Assembly (NCBI GenBank): GCA_016840125.1
Contig: JAEOSY010000164.1
Span: 1-25,971 of the forward strand
Source of the DNA: Candidatus Helarchaeota archaeon
GTDB lineage: Archaea > Asgardarchaeota > Lokiarchaeia > Helarchaeales > HEL-GB-A
Direction: 5' to 3'
DNA: 25,971 nucleotides
Within the stretch, counting starts at the first letter, position 1. Each line of letters opens with the position of its first letter. Positions 1-7,167 of this stretch are shown piece after piece. Under the pieces are notes generated by a model, which was not told where the DNA came from, did not search any database, and worked only from the letters and a program-made list of their open reading frames with translations. A program made the translations under genes and the position numbers.

Positions 1-111
1 AATCTTTCGGCGTTCTCGTTATAGAATATGAAGATTGATTCTCTTTCTCCACAAAAATCATGCTCTAATGCATCGATTTGAAATCTTCAATTCGCCCGTT
101 GATACAGCCTT

Positions 112-176
112 GTAAACAATTAACGAAGTTCTCTGTCAATTTCTAACGGAAAGTTGTAAACTTCTAACGAGAAATT
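112..176 (+). repeat. Three degenerate ~22-bp direct repeats upstream of the GTPase promoter
   Basis: Three copies begin at 112, 135 and 156, spaced 23 and 21 bp. Their shared pattern is roughly GTMAAYTTCTAACGRRAARTT; the cores TAACGAAGTT, TAACGGAAAGTT and TAACGAGAAATT can be read directly. The last copy ends 7 bp before the TATA-like box of the GTPase gene. A spacing of about two helical turns would put all copies on the same DNA face, as in activator or repressor binding arrays. Calling it an operator is inference; the repetition is seen in the sequence. Confidence 0.55.
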
Positions 177-183
177 CAACTAC

Positions 184-192
184 CTTATATAC
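184..192 (+). promoter_or_regulatory. TATA box of the small GTPase gene
   Basis: CTTATATAC matches an archaeal TATA box. It would place transcription start near 210-218, leaving a short 5' leader that contains the AGAGGA and GAAGG ribosome-binding candidates. The upstream repeat array ends immediately before it. Confidence 0.5.
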
Positions 193-263
193 TACCCCTG
201 CCAATACTACTCTGATCACGTCGTAGTGAGGGTAAGAGGACACCTGTGCGCGAAGGCATAACA

Positions 264-788
264 ATGTCCCAACAACTATTTTCTTATAAAATGGTCCTTT
301 TTGGAAATGTCGCGGTGGGCAAGACGTCCCTAGTCGAGCGGTTTATCAATCAGCGCTTCGAAGAAAATTATCTCAGCACGTTAGGCTACAATGTTTATGA
401 GAAGCGCTTGGTTTTCTTCAATTTCACGATCTCTCTGATGATTTATGATATAGCCGGGCAAGAAAAATTCCGAGACTTACGAAAGAAATACACCCTAGGC
501 GCAAATACCGCCCTTATCGTCTATGATCTCACGGATCGAACGTCTTTCGCCAGTGTGATGATGTGGAAAAACGAGTTACACGAAATTGCGGGCCCGATTC
601 CCTTTATCATCATTGGCAATAAAGTGGATTTACAAGCGACCCGACAGGTTCCTCTAAACGAAGCTCGGAACCTCAGTTCTGCCCTCGGCGCGCTAAACAT
701 TTTCGAAACCTCCGCGAGAACAGGCGAAGGGGTCGAAGAGGCATTCAAGCTGTTGGCCATCAAGACATATGAATATTATATTCGGTAA
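264..788 (+). CDS. Rab/Ras-like small GTPase
   Basis: This is a Ras-superfamily small GTPase, expected to act as a GTP/GDP switch; in Asgard archaea these are numerous and their partners are mostly unknown. All G motifs are present (numbering from ATG 264): G1 P-loop GNVAVGKT at 14-21, G2 Thr at about 39 in STLGYN, G3 DIAGQE at 62-67, G4 NKVD at 119-122, G5 ETSA at 148-151. About 174 residues is a single G domain with no fused module. There is no C-terminal cysteine motif, so no prenylation anchor is evident. Start choice: ATG 264 has GAAGG seven bases upstream; an in-frame GTG at 246 with AGAGGA upstream is an alternative adding six residues. It appears to be transcribed alone, under the repeat array and TATA box upstream. 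Confidence 0.93.
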   Translation: MSQQLFSYKMVLFGNVAVGKTSLVERFINQRFEENYLSTLGYNVYEKRLVFFNFTISLMIYDIAGQEKFRDLRKKYTLGANTALIVYDLTDRTSFASVMMWKNELHEIAGPIPFIIIGNKVDLQATRQVPLNEARNLSSALGALNIFETSARTGEGVEEAFKLLAIKTYEYYIR

Positions 789-1316
789 ACTGTGCTCTAT
801 TCCCTCAAGGGGCGACTTACACCTACACACAGTCTTTGCTTCCTGCTGTTTGGCACTGAAAGAACGATTATTTAAAGCTATGGCTCCCTTGTGACACCTT
901 GATGGCGGGTGGAGCGCTTGAAAAATTGGTGAGCGGTGGTCTAAAAAGCGAAATGAGTCCGTCAAGGGTCTAATGGGAATGAGGAGTTAAATTTCGTACT
1001 TCTCTAAAGAATTGGTGGGTAATGCCCACAAAGGAAATGTAGGGAGGAGGGGGGTTTTTTTTAAAATAAAAGTAGATACAGGGCATCACCTTTCACCATC
1101 ACTTATCATTCCCTCATGCTCCGTTCGTTTGCAGACTATATAAATTTATTGATAAAATACATAAAATAACATAAAATGCAGATAAACATCTATCGAAAAT
1201 TTTGATTTTTGTCAAAAGGTGTTAGCTCCAGGAGAATTAAAAAACAATTCCAAAAAAACAATAAAAGATCCCCAGATTAAGAAAGACACCCTATTTAGAA
1301 GTGTTTAATATTTAGT
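789..1316. other. Gap of about 530 bp with no convincing gene
   Basis: No ORF with a credible start and family signature was found here. An antisense ORF (693-965) overlaps the GTPase end and has no recognisable features. The first half is fairly G+C-rich and contains a long-range pairing, ACCTTGATGG at 896-905 with CCGTCAAGGGT at 959-969 (one bulge), enclosing a smaller CGCTT/AAGCG pairing (915-919 with 946-950). It ends in a T8 run. The second half is very AT-rich, with a TATATAAATT at about 1137-1146 that leads to no visible ORF. A small structured RNA is possible but unproven. Confidence 0.4.
1055..1062 (+). terminator. Poly-T terminator candidate
   Basis: A run of eight T follows a G-rich stretch and sits about 270 bp after the GTPase stop. 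Archaeal transcription often ends at such T runs without a hairpin. It could end the GTPase transcript or a small RNA from the preceding gap. Confidence 0.35.
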
Positions 1317-1625
1317 TTACCCCTCTTTCTCCTCAAAGTCCTTTCCGAACCACTCTTTAAACCACGTTACAAATGTTTCTCTTTCGACTTTTATCCAATA
1401 GTAAGAGAAACCACTTAATTTCATATATCCAAATATTTCCTTTTCCCCATAGGCAAAGAGAGAAAGAATTTTCTCGACTTTCTGTTGATACATTTTAATT
1501 TCAGAATCCGCAAGTTCTTTCGCAATATTATTCGGAGTTTTTTGCACCCCATAATTACTTTCCTTAGCTAAAAATCGCTCTAGTAACTCTGCTGTATCGG
1601 TTTTCAAATCATCTTCTATTGACAT
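1317..1625 (-). CDS. Small hypothetical protein, 102 aa
   Basis: No family was recognised. The protein starts at an ATG (minus-strand codon at 1625-1623), is charged, has no membrane segment or cysteine, and reads as mostly helical, with a Lys/Glu-rich C-terminus ending EEKEG. A central aromatic stretch (FGYMKLSGFSYYWIKV, about residues 65-80) suggests a folded core. An AT-rich TATA-like box lies about 30 bp upstream with almost no leader and no Shine-Dalgarno site, so the mRNA may be leaderless. It is divergent from the 1899 gene and may mark the left border of the accessory region. It could be an antitoxin-size regulator, but nothing in the sequence shows that. Confidence 0.6.
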   Translation of the reverse strand: MSIEDDLKTDTAELLERFLAKESNYGVQKTPNNIAKELADSEIKMYQQKVEKILSLFAYGEKEIFGYMKLSGFSYYWIKVERETFVTWFKEWFGKDFEEKEG

Positions 1626-1650
1626 TTAAATCACGAAATACACAAACTTT

Positions 1651-1665
1651 TTTAAATTTATATTT
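1651..1665 (-). promoter_or_regulatory. TATA-like promoter of the 102-aa gene
   Basis: On the minus strand this reads AAATATAAATTTAAA. It is centred about 30 bp upstream of the ATG at 1625, which would start transcription at or next to the start codon (leaderless). Confidence 0.35.
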
Positions 1666-1735
1666 TATGATTTTTTGATACTTTTTTTACGATTTTTTCG
1701 AAGTTTTTTATTATATTAAAAGATACAAAAAAAGA

Positions 1736-1742
1736 TTTATAA
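1736..1742 (+). promoter_or_regulatory. TATA-like promoter for the 1899 gene
   Basis: TTTATAA on the plus strand, divergent from the promoter at 1651-1665. It would give a leader of about 130 nt before the TTG start at 1899; a 28-codon ATG frame at 1776-1862 lies in that leader. Confidence 0.35.
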
Positions 1743-1898
1743 GGTTGTTTTAAGACTACAAATAGATTAGTAAGAATGGAGTTTTTATTTGCGCATGCTG
1801 CGGTGAGACGAGATCGCAGGATATGGGCAGAGATCTTTGTCGCAAGGAAACGGCAAGAGTAAAAGGAGAAGAGCTTCGCTAGGTTTGAGGTGTGAAAG

Positions 1899-3254
1899 TT
1901 GGTCGGAGCTGGTAAAAGCAAATATAGAGCGTTTGAGCGAGAATGGGAGCAGGGTACCACTCCCACCCTACAAATGTTAAACAGACCCAGAAGTACAGTT
2001 CTTAATTGGGTGCAGAAACGGAGTTTAACACCTCCTTCACTACGGATTCTAAACTTGTTTCTCACCTACTTCCAAATAACTATCAATTCCGAAGAGGAGG
2101 AAAGAATTGTCAAACTTTTACACGATAGAGAGTATAAACCAACGCATTACTCATCAATCCCGCTCTATCTTTATTACTTTTTCAATTTAAGCGGGATTCA
2201 TTACATTTCTCCAGCAGCCTTCAAAAAGTATCACCGTCAAAAGGGATTAAAAGGATACGGTGTGCAGATGGAGCTTCAAGTTGCGCGTATTATTGAAAAT
2301 TTTTTAAAACATCCCAGAGCAATATCGGGAGAAACAGTTCAAGATCAAATGTTGAATGAATTCACGAACATTTGTGAAGATCCTAGATTGGCCTTTGAGG
2401 ATTCAGAGCGACATGATATCAAGGAGATTATCGCTCGGGGGAAGTGGACCACCTACCCCCATAGTGAATTGGGACGTTTACTCTTCTATTTCTTGTTTTT
2501 AGTCGGACGGCCAGCCGCCTTAATTGAATTTCATTCAATAATGAAGATAAGATACTCCATGTTATCTGATAACCCATCAATGATCCTTGCGAATATTGCG
2601 GCTGTCAAGGGAGAGGCGTGGATGCGAACCCACCTCCCGAACATCCCATGTGGAAAGGCGAGAAGAAAGTGGTTGGAACAGGAAGTTTTGAAGAGCGTAG
2701 GTTTATTGGGGGATGTGTATGCTACTTCACTGGCGGAGCAAATGGGTCTTTCTATAACCTACGCCGGAATTTTTCTTAACAAGCTAAAAGATGCGGGGTT
2801 GCTTCAAGTAAAACAGGTAGGTTTATTCAAATTCTATAAAGCGCGTGGGGATTTATCCACTAAGGTCTCCCAAGACTCATCGCCACCCGAGAAATTTTCT
2901 CCTGAACTCAGACCAAATTCTCTAAATCCCGCGCTTCTAAGGAGCTTGACTCACCAACAGCAGATTTTCCTCCTCACCATACTCAAGCTTTCGAGGACCT
3001 CGGGGAAAGATTACCTTGAATTTAATCTAGTCACGGGAGCTTACGAAGATGTGTGCAACGAATTTGGGATCATTCCCAATTGCTTGCTGCCGTTAGAAAA
3101 ATATCTTAAAACACAACGGACACTCCTTTCAGCTCTTAGCTTGATTAAGATCTGGATTGGAAATAATCAATGTTTTGTTAAGCTAAGTCAGAAGGTTCAA
3201 ACACCTCATCTAGAGCATTTTTTAGTACAGGAATTAATTTCGGGGTCAAAGTGA
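1899..3254 (+). CDS. Two-HTH DNA-binding protein, element-encoded, 451 aa
   Basis: No exact family was recognised. The first ~60 residues resemble a short HTH segment (MLNRPRSTVLNWVQKRSLTP). The middle is a long helical region without motifs. Around residues 265-310 lies a clear winged-helix pattern (LAEQMGLSITYAGIFLNKLKDAG followed by a hydrophobic wing ending KFYKA), typical of transcription regulators and some replication or partition proteins. The start is a TTG preceded by GAGGTG six bases upstream; an in-frame stop just upstream at 1893 rules out a longer protein. It is the first gene of a run in the same direction (1899 to 11094) and is a candidate regulator or replication-accessory protein of the element. 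The role is inferred from the wHTH and neighbours. Confidence 0.72.
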   Translation: MVGAGKSKYRAFEREWEQGTTPTLQMLNRPRSTVLNWVQKRSLTPPSLRILNLFLTYFQITINSEEEERIVKLLHDREYKPTHYSSIPLYLYYFFNLSGIHYISPAAFKKYHRQKGLKGYGVQMELQVARIIENFLKHPRAISGETVQDQMLNEFTNICEDPRLAFEDSERHDIKEIIARGKWTTYPHSELGRLLFYFLFLVGRPAALIEFHSIMKIRYSMLSDNPSMILANIAAVKGEAWMRTHLPNIPCGKARRKWLEQEVLKSVGLLGDVYATSLAEQMGLSITYAGIFLNKLKDAGLLQVKQVGLFKFYKARGDLSTKVSQDSSPPEKFSPELRPNSLNPALLRSLTHQQQIFLLTILKLSRTSGKDYLEFNLVTGAYEDVCNEFGIIPNCLLPLEKYLKTQRTLLSALSLIKIWIGNNQCFVKLSQKVQTPHLEHFLVQELISGSK

Positions 3255-3319
3255 AGTGGTGCGAAAAAATGAGAGAATTGGCGAATTATACTAGAAAAAC
3301 CAGTAGGAAGTGAATGTAA

Positions 3320-3490
3320 GTGAGGAAGAAAAATGAGAATATAGGAATAATAACAACCATTGTCGCTTTGATTGTTTTTATTACTCTGGTGAGCCTTGCG
3401 GGGTACGGGTGCTTCGGTCCGACGGCAGAAGAGTTCGTGCGAGACTGGGTTGCTATCATGTGGCAGTTCTTAATGGTGTTAAATGTCTAA
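3320..3490 (+). CDS. Small single-pass membrane protein, 56 aa
   Basis: A GTG-initiated frame encodes a basic N-terminus (MRKKNENIG), one hydrophobic segment of about 20 residues (about 9-28) and a short tail with a single Cys near residue 31 and several aromatic residues. AGGAAGTGA lies upstream. The layout is that of a small membrane protein, as is common in archaeal viruses and plasmids; the Cys after the hydrophobic segment is not in a clear lipobox. It sits between the wHTH gene and the Cys-rich ORF. It is short and has no recognised homologue, so it could be spurious; support comes from the start context and the coherent transmembrane pattern. Confidence 0.45.
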   Translation: MRKKNENIGIITTIVALIVFITLVSLAGYGCFGPTAEEFVRDWVAIMWQFLMVLNV

Positions 3491-3558
3491 CTGGGATGGA
3501 AAAAATGAAGAAGATGAATCGTCTTCAGTGATTTACAGGGTCAATTAGGTGAAATAAG

Positions 3559-3762
3559 ATGAAAAAAAGGAAGAAAAACCAGTTTCATGGTTCGATTGGA
3601 TTCCTCTCGGTGGCAGGGCGCGTTCAGCTCATAGTCCTTTGCCACAGGGATGGGTGTGCCCACCCCCCCTGGCGGTGTTGGGATTGCGAGGAGTGCCAAA
3701 CGTTCGGGAGATCCAGGTCCTTCATGTTCAACGCGAAGGTGCATAAAAATATTCAGGTGTGA
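3559..3762 (+). CDS. Small Cys/His-rich protein, 67 aa
   Basis: The ATG is preceded by AGGTGA with six bases of spacing, a strong site for this genome. The protein has a Lys/Arg-rich N-terminus (MKKRKKNQ) and a central cluster of Cys and His (CHRDGCAH, then CWDCEEC), which could form one zinc-binding knuckle. Its stop TGA (3760-3762) lies inside the ribosome-binding region of the ParB-methyltransferase gene, so translational coupling is likely. No family recognised; a small nucleic-acid-binding or anti-restriction-type protein is plausible by context only. An antisense ORF over the same bases has no comparable start signal. Confidence 0.5.
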   Translation: MKKRKKNQFHGSIGFLSVAGRVQLIVLCHRDGCAHPPWRCWDCEECQTFGRSRSFMFNAKVHKNIQV

Positions 3763-3764
3763 TT

Positions 3765-5198
3765 ATGAGAAGTGATATAGTCGAAATTGAGATTGAGCGG
3801 CTCAAGCCCAATCCCTGGAACCCGAATGTCATGTCCACAATGGACTATGAGCAATTAAAAGACTCCATTAAAATCACCAAAGGCAAATATTTGGAGCAAA
3901 CCCCCCTACTCATCCGAAAGGTCGAGGACACCCTCGAAATTGTAGATGGCGAACATCGATGGCGAGCCGCTCGGGAATTGGGATTCGAGACGATTCCAGC
4001 CCACATTGAAGACCTTTCCGAGGAGCAGGTTCAGATTCTGTGTGTCATTCGGAATAAAACCCGCGGGCAGATCCACTATTTTAAATTCTCCAAACTCTTA
4101 AACCAGATGCAGAATAACGGGAAGGGGTTAACCCAGGCGGTCCTCGCGCAAAAGTTCGGGTTCAGCCAACCACGCATTGCGCATATCCTCAAAATTTTTC
4201 CCCGGTTGAAGAATTATGCGCCGGCGCATAATCTTGAAAACGCTCTGCTTGAAGAGTTGGCCCGCGTCCGACAGGATACGCTCCGGGAAAAGCTAATCGA
4301 GAAAGCTTTGGAACGTAACTGGAAACGCAATACGGTCCGAACCCATGCAACCAAATTTAACGCGCTTATGGATTATATCGCCACTTTAACAACGGAGCAA
4401 AGTGTCAAAGAAACTCTAATTATGAAATTAGACCCCAATATCTTGTTTCATTTTGATCTAAATGCGATCAAGAACGAGATCGAAGTGCTCTTCCAAGCAG
4501 AGCAGAAACGGCGGATTGTGCACGGTGATATGTTCCACGAGATCGATCAACTAGAGATGCAGTTTGATTGCATCATCGCGGACCCGCCTTTTGGCTTATC
4601 GACAGTTTCCAGTGGGCGAAAATTTACCTTCGCAACTCGAAAGGCCATCGATCAGGACAAAGGGGTATGGGATGAGTTCACCCGAGCGGAATATCTCGAG
4701 TTTACGACGCAGTGGATTGGGAAGGTGAAGCAGGTCCTCAAAAATGAGGGCACGATTTTCATCTTTTGTGCGGATACCTTTCTTTCTTACATTATCCAGA
4801 TTCTTATTAGCCACGGGTTCACGCATCGCGCGACGATTGTGTGGCATAAAACGAATCCTCCTACGAGTATCATGAAGAAGACTTTCACATCCAGCGTTGA
4901 ATACATCATTTACGCCACGAACGGCATTCCTCGCACGTTCAATTGGCTGGGTGACAATGTGATGCATAACTTCATCGCAGCCCCCATCCCCGCAGAAAAA
5001 TTTGACCACCCCACACAAAAACCAGTTAAAATCCTTGAGAAACTCCTAAAAATTGCGACTAACAATGGGGATATAGTACTGGACCCATTTGCTGGCACGG
5101 GTTCCACCGCCGTGGCGTGTAGAAATCTCAATCGGAGTTGGGTGGTGATTGAGAAGGAGAAGAAATGGATCAAAACCATAGAGGCGCGTACCCAATGA
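3765..5198 (+). CDS. ParB/HTH-DNA methyltransferase fusion
   Basis: Three parts are visible. Residues ~5-100 are a ParB/Spo0J-like domain with the box I-like QTPLLIRK and the box II-like DGEHRWRAARELG (about 61-73). Residues ~121-145 are a KorB/ParB-type HTH (LTQAVLAQKFGFSQPRIAHIL). The C-terminal ~230 residues are a DNA methyltransferase with catalytic DPPF at 273-276 and the SAM-binding FAGTG at 442-446. DPPF before FAGTG is the beta-class order, giving N6-adenine or N4-cytosine methylation. Such ParB-methyltransferase fusions are known from phages, plasmids and archaeal viruses. The start chosen is ATG 3765, five bases after AGGTG; GTG 3759 is possible. The last codons overlap the nuclease gene (ATGA), indicating a modification-restriction pair. 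The target sequence cannot be read from the protein. Confidence 0.9.
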   Translation: MRSDIVEIEIERLKPNPWNPNVMSTMDYEQLKDSIKITKGKYLEQTPLLIRKVEDTLEIVDGEHRWRAARELGFETIPAHIEDLSEEQVQILCVIRNKTRGQIHYFKFSKLLNQMQNNGKGLTQAVLAQKFGFSQPRIAHILKIFPRLKNYAPAHNLENALLEELARVRQDTLREKLIEKALERNWKRNTVRTHATKFNALMDYIATLTTEQSVKETLIMKLDPNILFHFDLNAIKNEIEVLFQAEQKRRIVHGDMFHEIDQLEMQFDCIIADPPFGLSTVSSGRKFTFATRKAIDQDKGVWDEFTRAEYLEFTTQWIGKVKQVLKNEGTIFIFCADTFLSYIIQILISHGFTHRATIVWHKTNPPTSIMKKTFTSSVEYIIYATNGIPRTFNWLGDNVMHNFIAAPIPAEKFDHPTQKPVKILEKLLKIATNNGDIVLDPFAGTGSTAVACRNLNRSWVVIEKEKKWIKTIEARTQ

Positions 5199-5752
5199 TA
5201 TTTGATTACGAAAAGGAGAAGCGGTTCGAGGAAGTGCTTAACAAGCAGCACTACCCCTTCCTCATCGCGCACTTCTCCAATGGGTACAATAAGATTACCG
5301 TGCATGAGGTGATGGACCTTGACCGGCAGCTGCGGGGGATCGACATCGAACTGCACACCCCCGATGGAACCGTGTTGACCGGGGAGTTGAAGACCGACAG
5401 GCACACCCAGTCCCCGAATATCTTTTTGGAGGATGTCAGCAACTCCAAGTCGGGGAGTGCCGGCTGGACGCTGAAATGTGAGAGCGATATCCTCTCGTAT
5501 GGGTTCTGCGACCCAACAGCAACCGTGCTGGTGAAATTGTTCGTCTATGACATGCAGGCCCTAAAGGGCTGGTATCAACAACACCGTGGGGATTACCCGC
5601 TCATCAAAATCCCCAATCGGACTTATAACACGTTTGGGCGCCCCGTCCCCCGGAGTGATATTGTCGATTTCTTAATTTTCCAGCGGGAGGTCGCGGCAAA
5701 GGCGCAGCCCACTAGATCGGCGAAATTAGGTAAATTAGCCCAATGGATTTGA
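5195..5752 (+). CDS. PD-(D/E)XK-type restriction-like nuclease
   Basis: The 185-residue protein carries the core of a PD-(D/E)XK nuclease: RGIDIEL with Asp50, then TGELKTD giving Glu64-x-Lys66, followed by NIFLED and a GSAGW segment and a hydrophobic strand, as in many restriction-like folds. It would cut DNA with Mg2+. The start chosen (ATG 5195) overlaps the methyltransferase stop as ATGA; ATG 5165 would add ten residues but overlap more. Partnership with the upstream methyltransferase as a restriction-modification pair is inferred from this overlap. A repair or viral host-DNA-degrading nuclease is the alternative. No specific family was recognised. Confidence 0.7.
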   Translation: MIFDYEKEKRFEEVLNKQHYPFLIAHFSNGYNKITVHEVMDLDRQLRGIDIELHTPDGTVLTGELKTDRHTQSPNIFLEDVSNSKSGSAGWTLKCESDILSYGFCDPTATVLVKLFVYDMQALKGWYQQHRGDYPLIKIPNRTYNTFGRPVPRSDIVDFLIFQREVAAKAQPTRSAKLGKLAQWI

Positions 5753-5767
5753 GATGAATGAGTGAAA

Positions 5768-5846
5768 AGGATTTTTTTGTAGATGGAATGCTTGGGGGAG
5801 CAATTGCGACTCCAAGCCGCAGGGGGTTAAAGTCCCCCAAAATCCT
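5768..5846 (+). ncRNA. tRNA-shaped, non-canonical structured RNA
   Basis: The ends pair perfectly over 8 bp (AGGATTTT at 5768-5775 with AAAATCCT at 5839-5846). Directly inside the 3' strand is a 5-bp GGGGG/CCCCC stem with a 7-nt loop (5822-5838) that matches a tRNA T-arm and B box except that the C of TTC is A. A middle arm pairs GCTTGGGG (5790-5797) with CTCCAAGC (5810-5817; one G-U) around a 12-nt loop instead of a 7-nt anticodon loop. The D-arm region is reduced, with an A-T-G-G-A loop. Total length is close to a tRNA, but there is no valid anticodon arm. It may be a decayed tRNA, a tRNA-like RNA, or an attachment-site remnant. Confidence 0.4.
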
Positions 5847-5875
5847 CCCTATAATATATTAGCAAGGTGAGATGG

Positions 5876-6049
5876 ATGAGTGTAAAGAATATGCATACCT
5901 GTCGAATAAGATATATTCGTTTAGTATGGATTAGGGATGCCAGAAAGATACTCATCTTCGGGATATGGTCGAATCCGCGGCAAGGGACTGTATTATCTCC
6001 ATCCAGCCTTCTAAGTCTTATAATTAAGCGTTATATAAGCGTGAGGTGA
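5876..6049 (+). CDS. Small basic protein, 57 aa
   Basis: The ATG at 5876 follows AAGGTGA with five bases of spacing, and the stop TGA (6047-6049) lies inside the GAGGTGATC site of the next gene, so the two are probably coupled. The product is Arg/Lys-rich with hydrophobic patches and no recognised domain. A TATA-like AT-rich stretch (5851-5860) just upstream may drive this downstream half of the operon. The reading could be an upstream ORF rather than a functional protein. Confidence 0.38.
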   Translation: MSVKNMHTCRIRYIRLVWIRDARKILIFGIWSNPRQGTVLSPSSLLSLIIKRYISVR

Positions 6050-6055
6050 TCGTAA

Positions 6056-6877
6056 TTGCTAGTAACTGAGGCAAGTAAGATGAATAACAAAAAGACCTTT
6101 CAGGATGTTCTCTTCTTCCTAGAGGAGTTTGCGAAAAATCTCGTTGCGGGATTGCGTGAAGGTGAGGCGCTGAAGAAGACAGCCCGGATGTTCGAACCGA
6201 AGCACTCCCATGGGATTACAGGTCATTTCAAGGGATTAATCGACAACAAATTCGACCAACCCTCCCTCCAAGAGGTGTATTTAGGGTACCCTGGCCTTGT
6301 AGAGGATGATTTATTCATATTGTACCTTATTGACACCATTACCACCATGCTAGGGGAGGGGTTGATTTGGACAGGTGAGAGACTCTTGGATATCCTGCCA
6401 TGGCTCAGTAACAATACCGTAACATCTCAGATGGCAATCTACTGGCGATATCCTGCTCCAGATCTTGCCGACAATCCTGTCTCCCCCCGAGCTCTCGAGA
6501 CTACGCTGGTGTTACATCAACTTCTTATTCCAAAGATGTGGGGGTTAATTTACCTTCTGAGCCAAGAGGATCTGGGGACCTTAAGTGTCGGTGAATTACT
6601 GGAGCGGGAATCCTTCCTTGATGATATCGTACGCGGGATTATGTTAAGGTATGTCACCATCCATTCAGCAGAAATATATAAAAGAAAATTGGAACGGGTT
6701 AGTGATGTACTCCCCGCATCCGTCCCCAATATTTATTGGGACCCTGAGTGCCACGCCTACACCAACTTGAAAGATGAGGAATGGGAGTGGTACAATCGTC
6801 TCAATCCTGACCCCATAAAAAATATCCATATTTGCCCAAATTGTGGGTCTGCCTGGAAGCTTCTAAGGGGTGTATGA
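6056..6877 (+). CDS. Unknown helical protein with C-terminal zinc knuckle
   Basis: No family was recognised. The 273-residue protein reads as alpha-helical for most of its length. It ends with two Cys/His pairs, ECHAY at about 229-233 and CPNCGSAW near 259-266, which could hold one zinc ion. The start is TTG with a near-perfect GAGGTGATC site four bases upstream; an internal ATG (6080) is possible but lacks such a site. The stop overlaps the next ORF as ATGA. It lies directly upstream of the initiator gene, so a replication or copy-control role is possible by position only. Confidence 0.68.
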   Translation: MLVTEASKMNNKKTFQDVLFFLEEFAKNLVAGLREGEALKKTARMFEPKHSHGITGHFKGLIDNKFDQPSLQEVYLGYPGLVEDDLFILYLIDTITTMLGEGLIWTGERLLDILPWLSNNTVTSQMAIYWRYPAPDLADNPVSPRALETTLVLHQLLIPKMWGLIYLLSQEDLGTLSVGELLERESFLDDIVRGIMLRYVTIHSAEIYKRKLERVSDVLPASVPNIYWDPECHAYTNLKDEEWEWYNRLNPDPIKNIHICPNCGSAWKLLRGV

Positions 6878-7167
6878 AGATACTTAATCGAAGTAGACAC
6901 AATTTATTCAACCGAATGGTGAAAGGTGGTGCCCGTATTTCGATCCCTGACCACTTACAGGACGCAAAGCGGACTGTACGGGGTGGGATCGGACTCCGAC
7001 TACTTGAACCCGCAACTTCTATACTAATTTTTTCCACTGGAGTCGTGCGGGCACCGCCCACCATCTCCCCCTTGAAATTTGTGAATAGAGGGCGAAAAAG
7101 GAGCATTCAAAGAGAAGAATTTGGGTTGGGACCTGAATTGATTAGAGGTGATTATATTGGCAGGTAA
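6874..7167 (+). CDS. Small basic protein between unknown gene and initiator, 97 aa
   Basis: This frame starts at an ATG overlapping the previous stop (ATGA) and ends 11 bases inside the initiator gene, as expected in a tightly packed operon. The product is very basic (RSRHN, RGRKRS), with one hydrophobic stretch (TSILIFSTGVV) and no recognised domain. An antisense ORF covers part of it, and composition alone does not settle which is real. The operon geometry favours this strand. Confidence 0.42.
   Translation: MKILNRSRHNLFNRMVKGGARISIPDHLQDAKRTVRGGIGLRLLEPATSILIFSTGVVRAPPTISPLKFVNRGRKRSIQREEFGLGPELIRGDYIGR

Noticed and set aside
1..61. Minus-strand gene running off the left edge
   Set aside because: About 20 codons only, no family signal and no promoter evidence.
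693..965. Minus-strand ORF of 90 aa after the GTPase
   Set aside because: It overlaps the GTPase end, has no start signal and no recognisable feature.
1776..1862. 28-codon ATG frame in the leader of the 1899 gene
   Set aside because: Too short, no SD; it may be a leader peptide but nothing supports it.
1658..2065. Minus-strand ORF of 135 aa opposite the 1899 gene
   Set aside because: It overlaps the start of a better gene with a strong SD, has low-complexity hydrophobic composition and matches no family.
3541..3744. Minus-strand ORF opposite the Cys-rich small protein
   Set aside because: The plus-strand frame has an AGGTGA site and is coupled to the next gene; this one has neither.
5768..5846. 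A normal tRNA gene
   Set aside because: No 7-nt anticodon loop with U33 can be drawn in any register, and the T-loop C is replaced by A.
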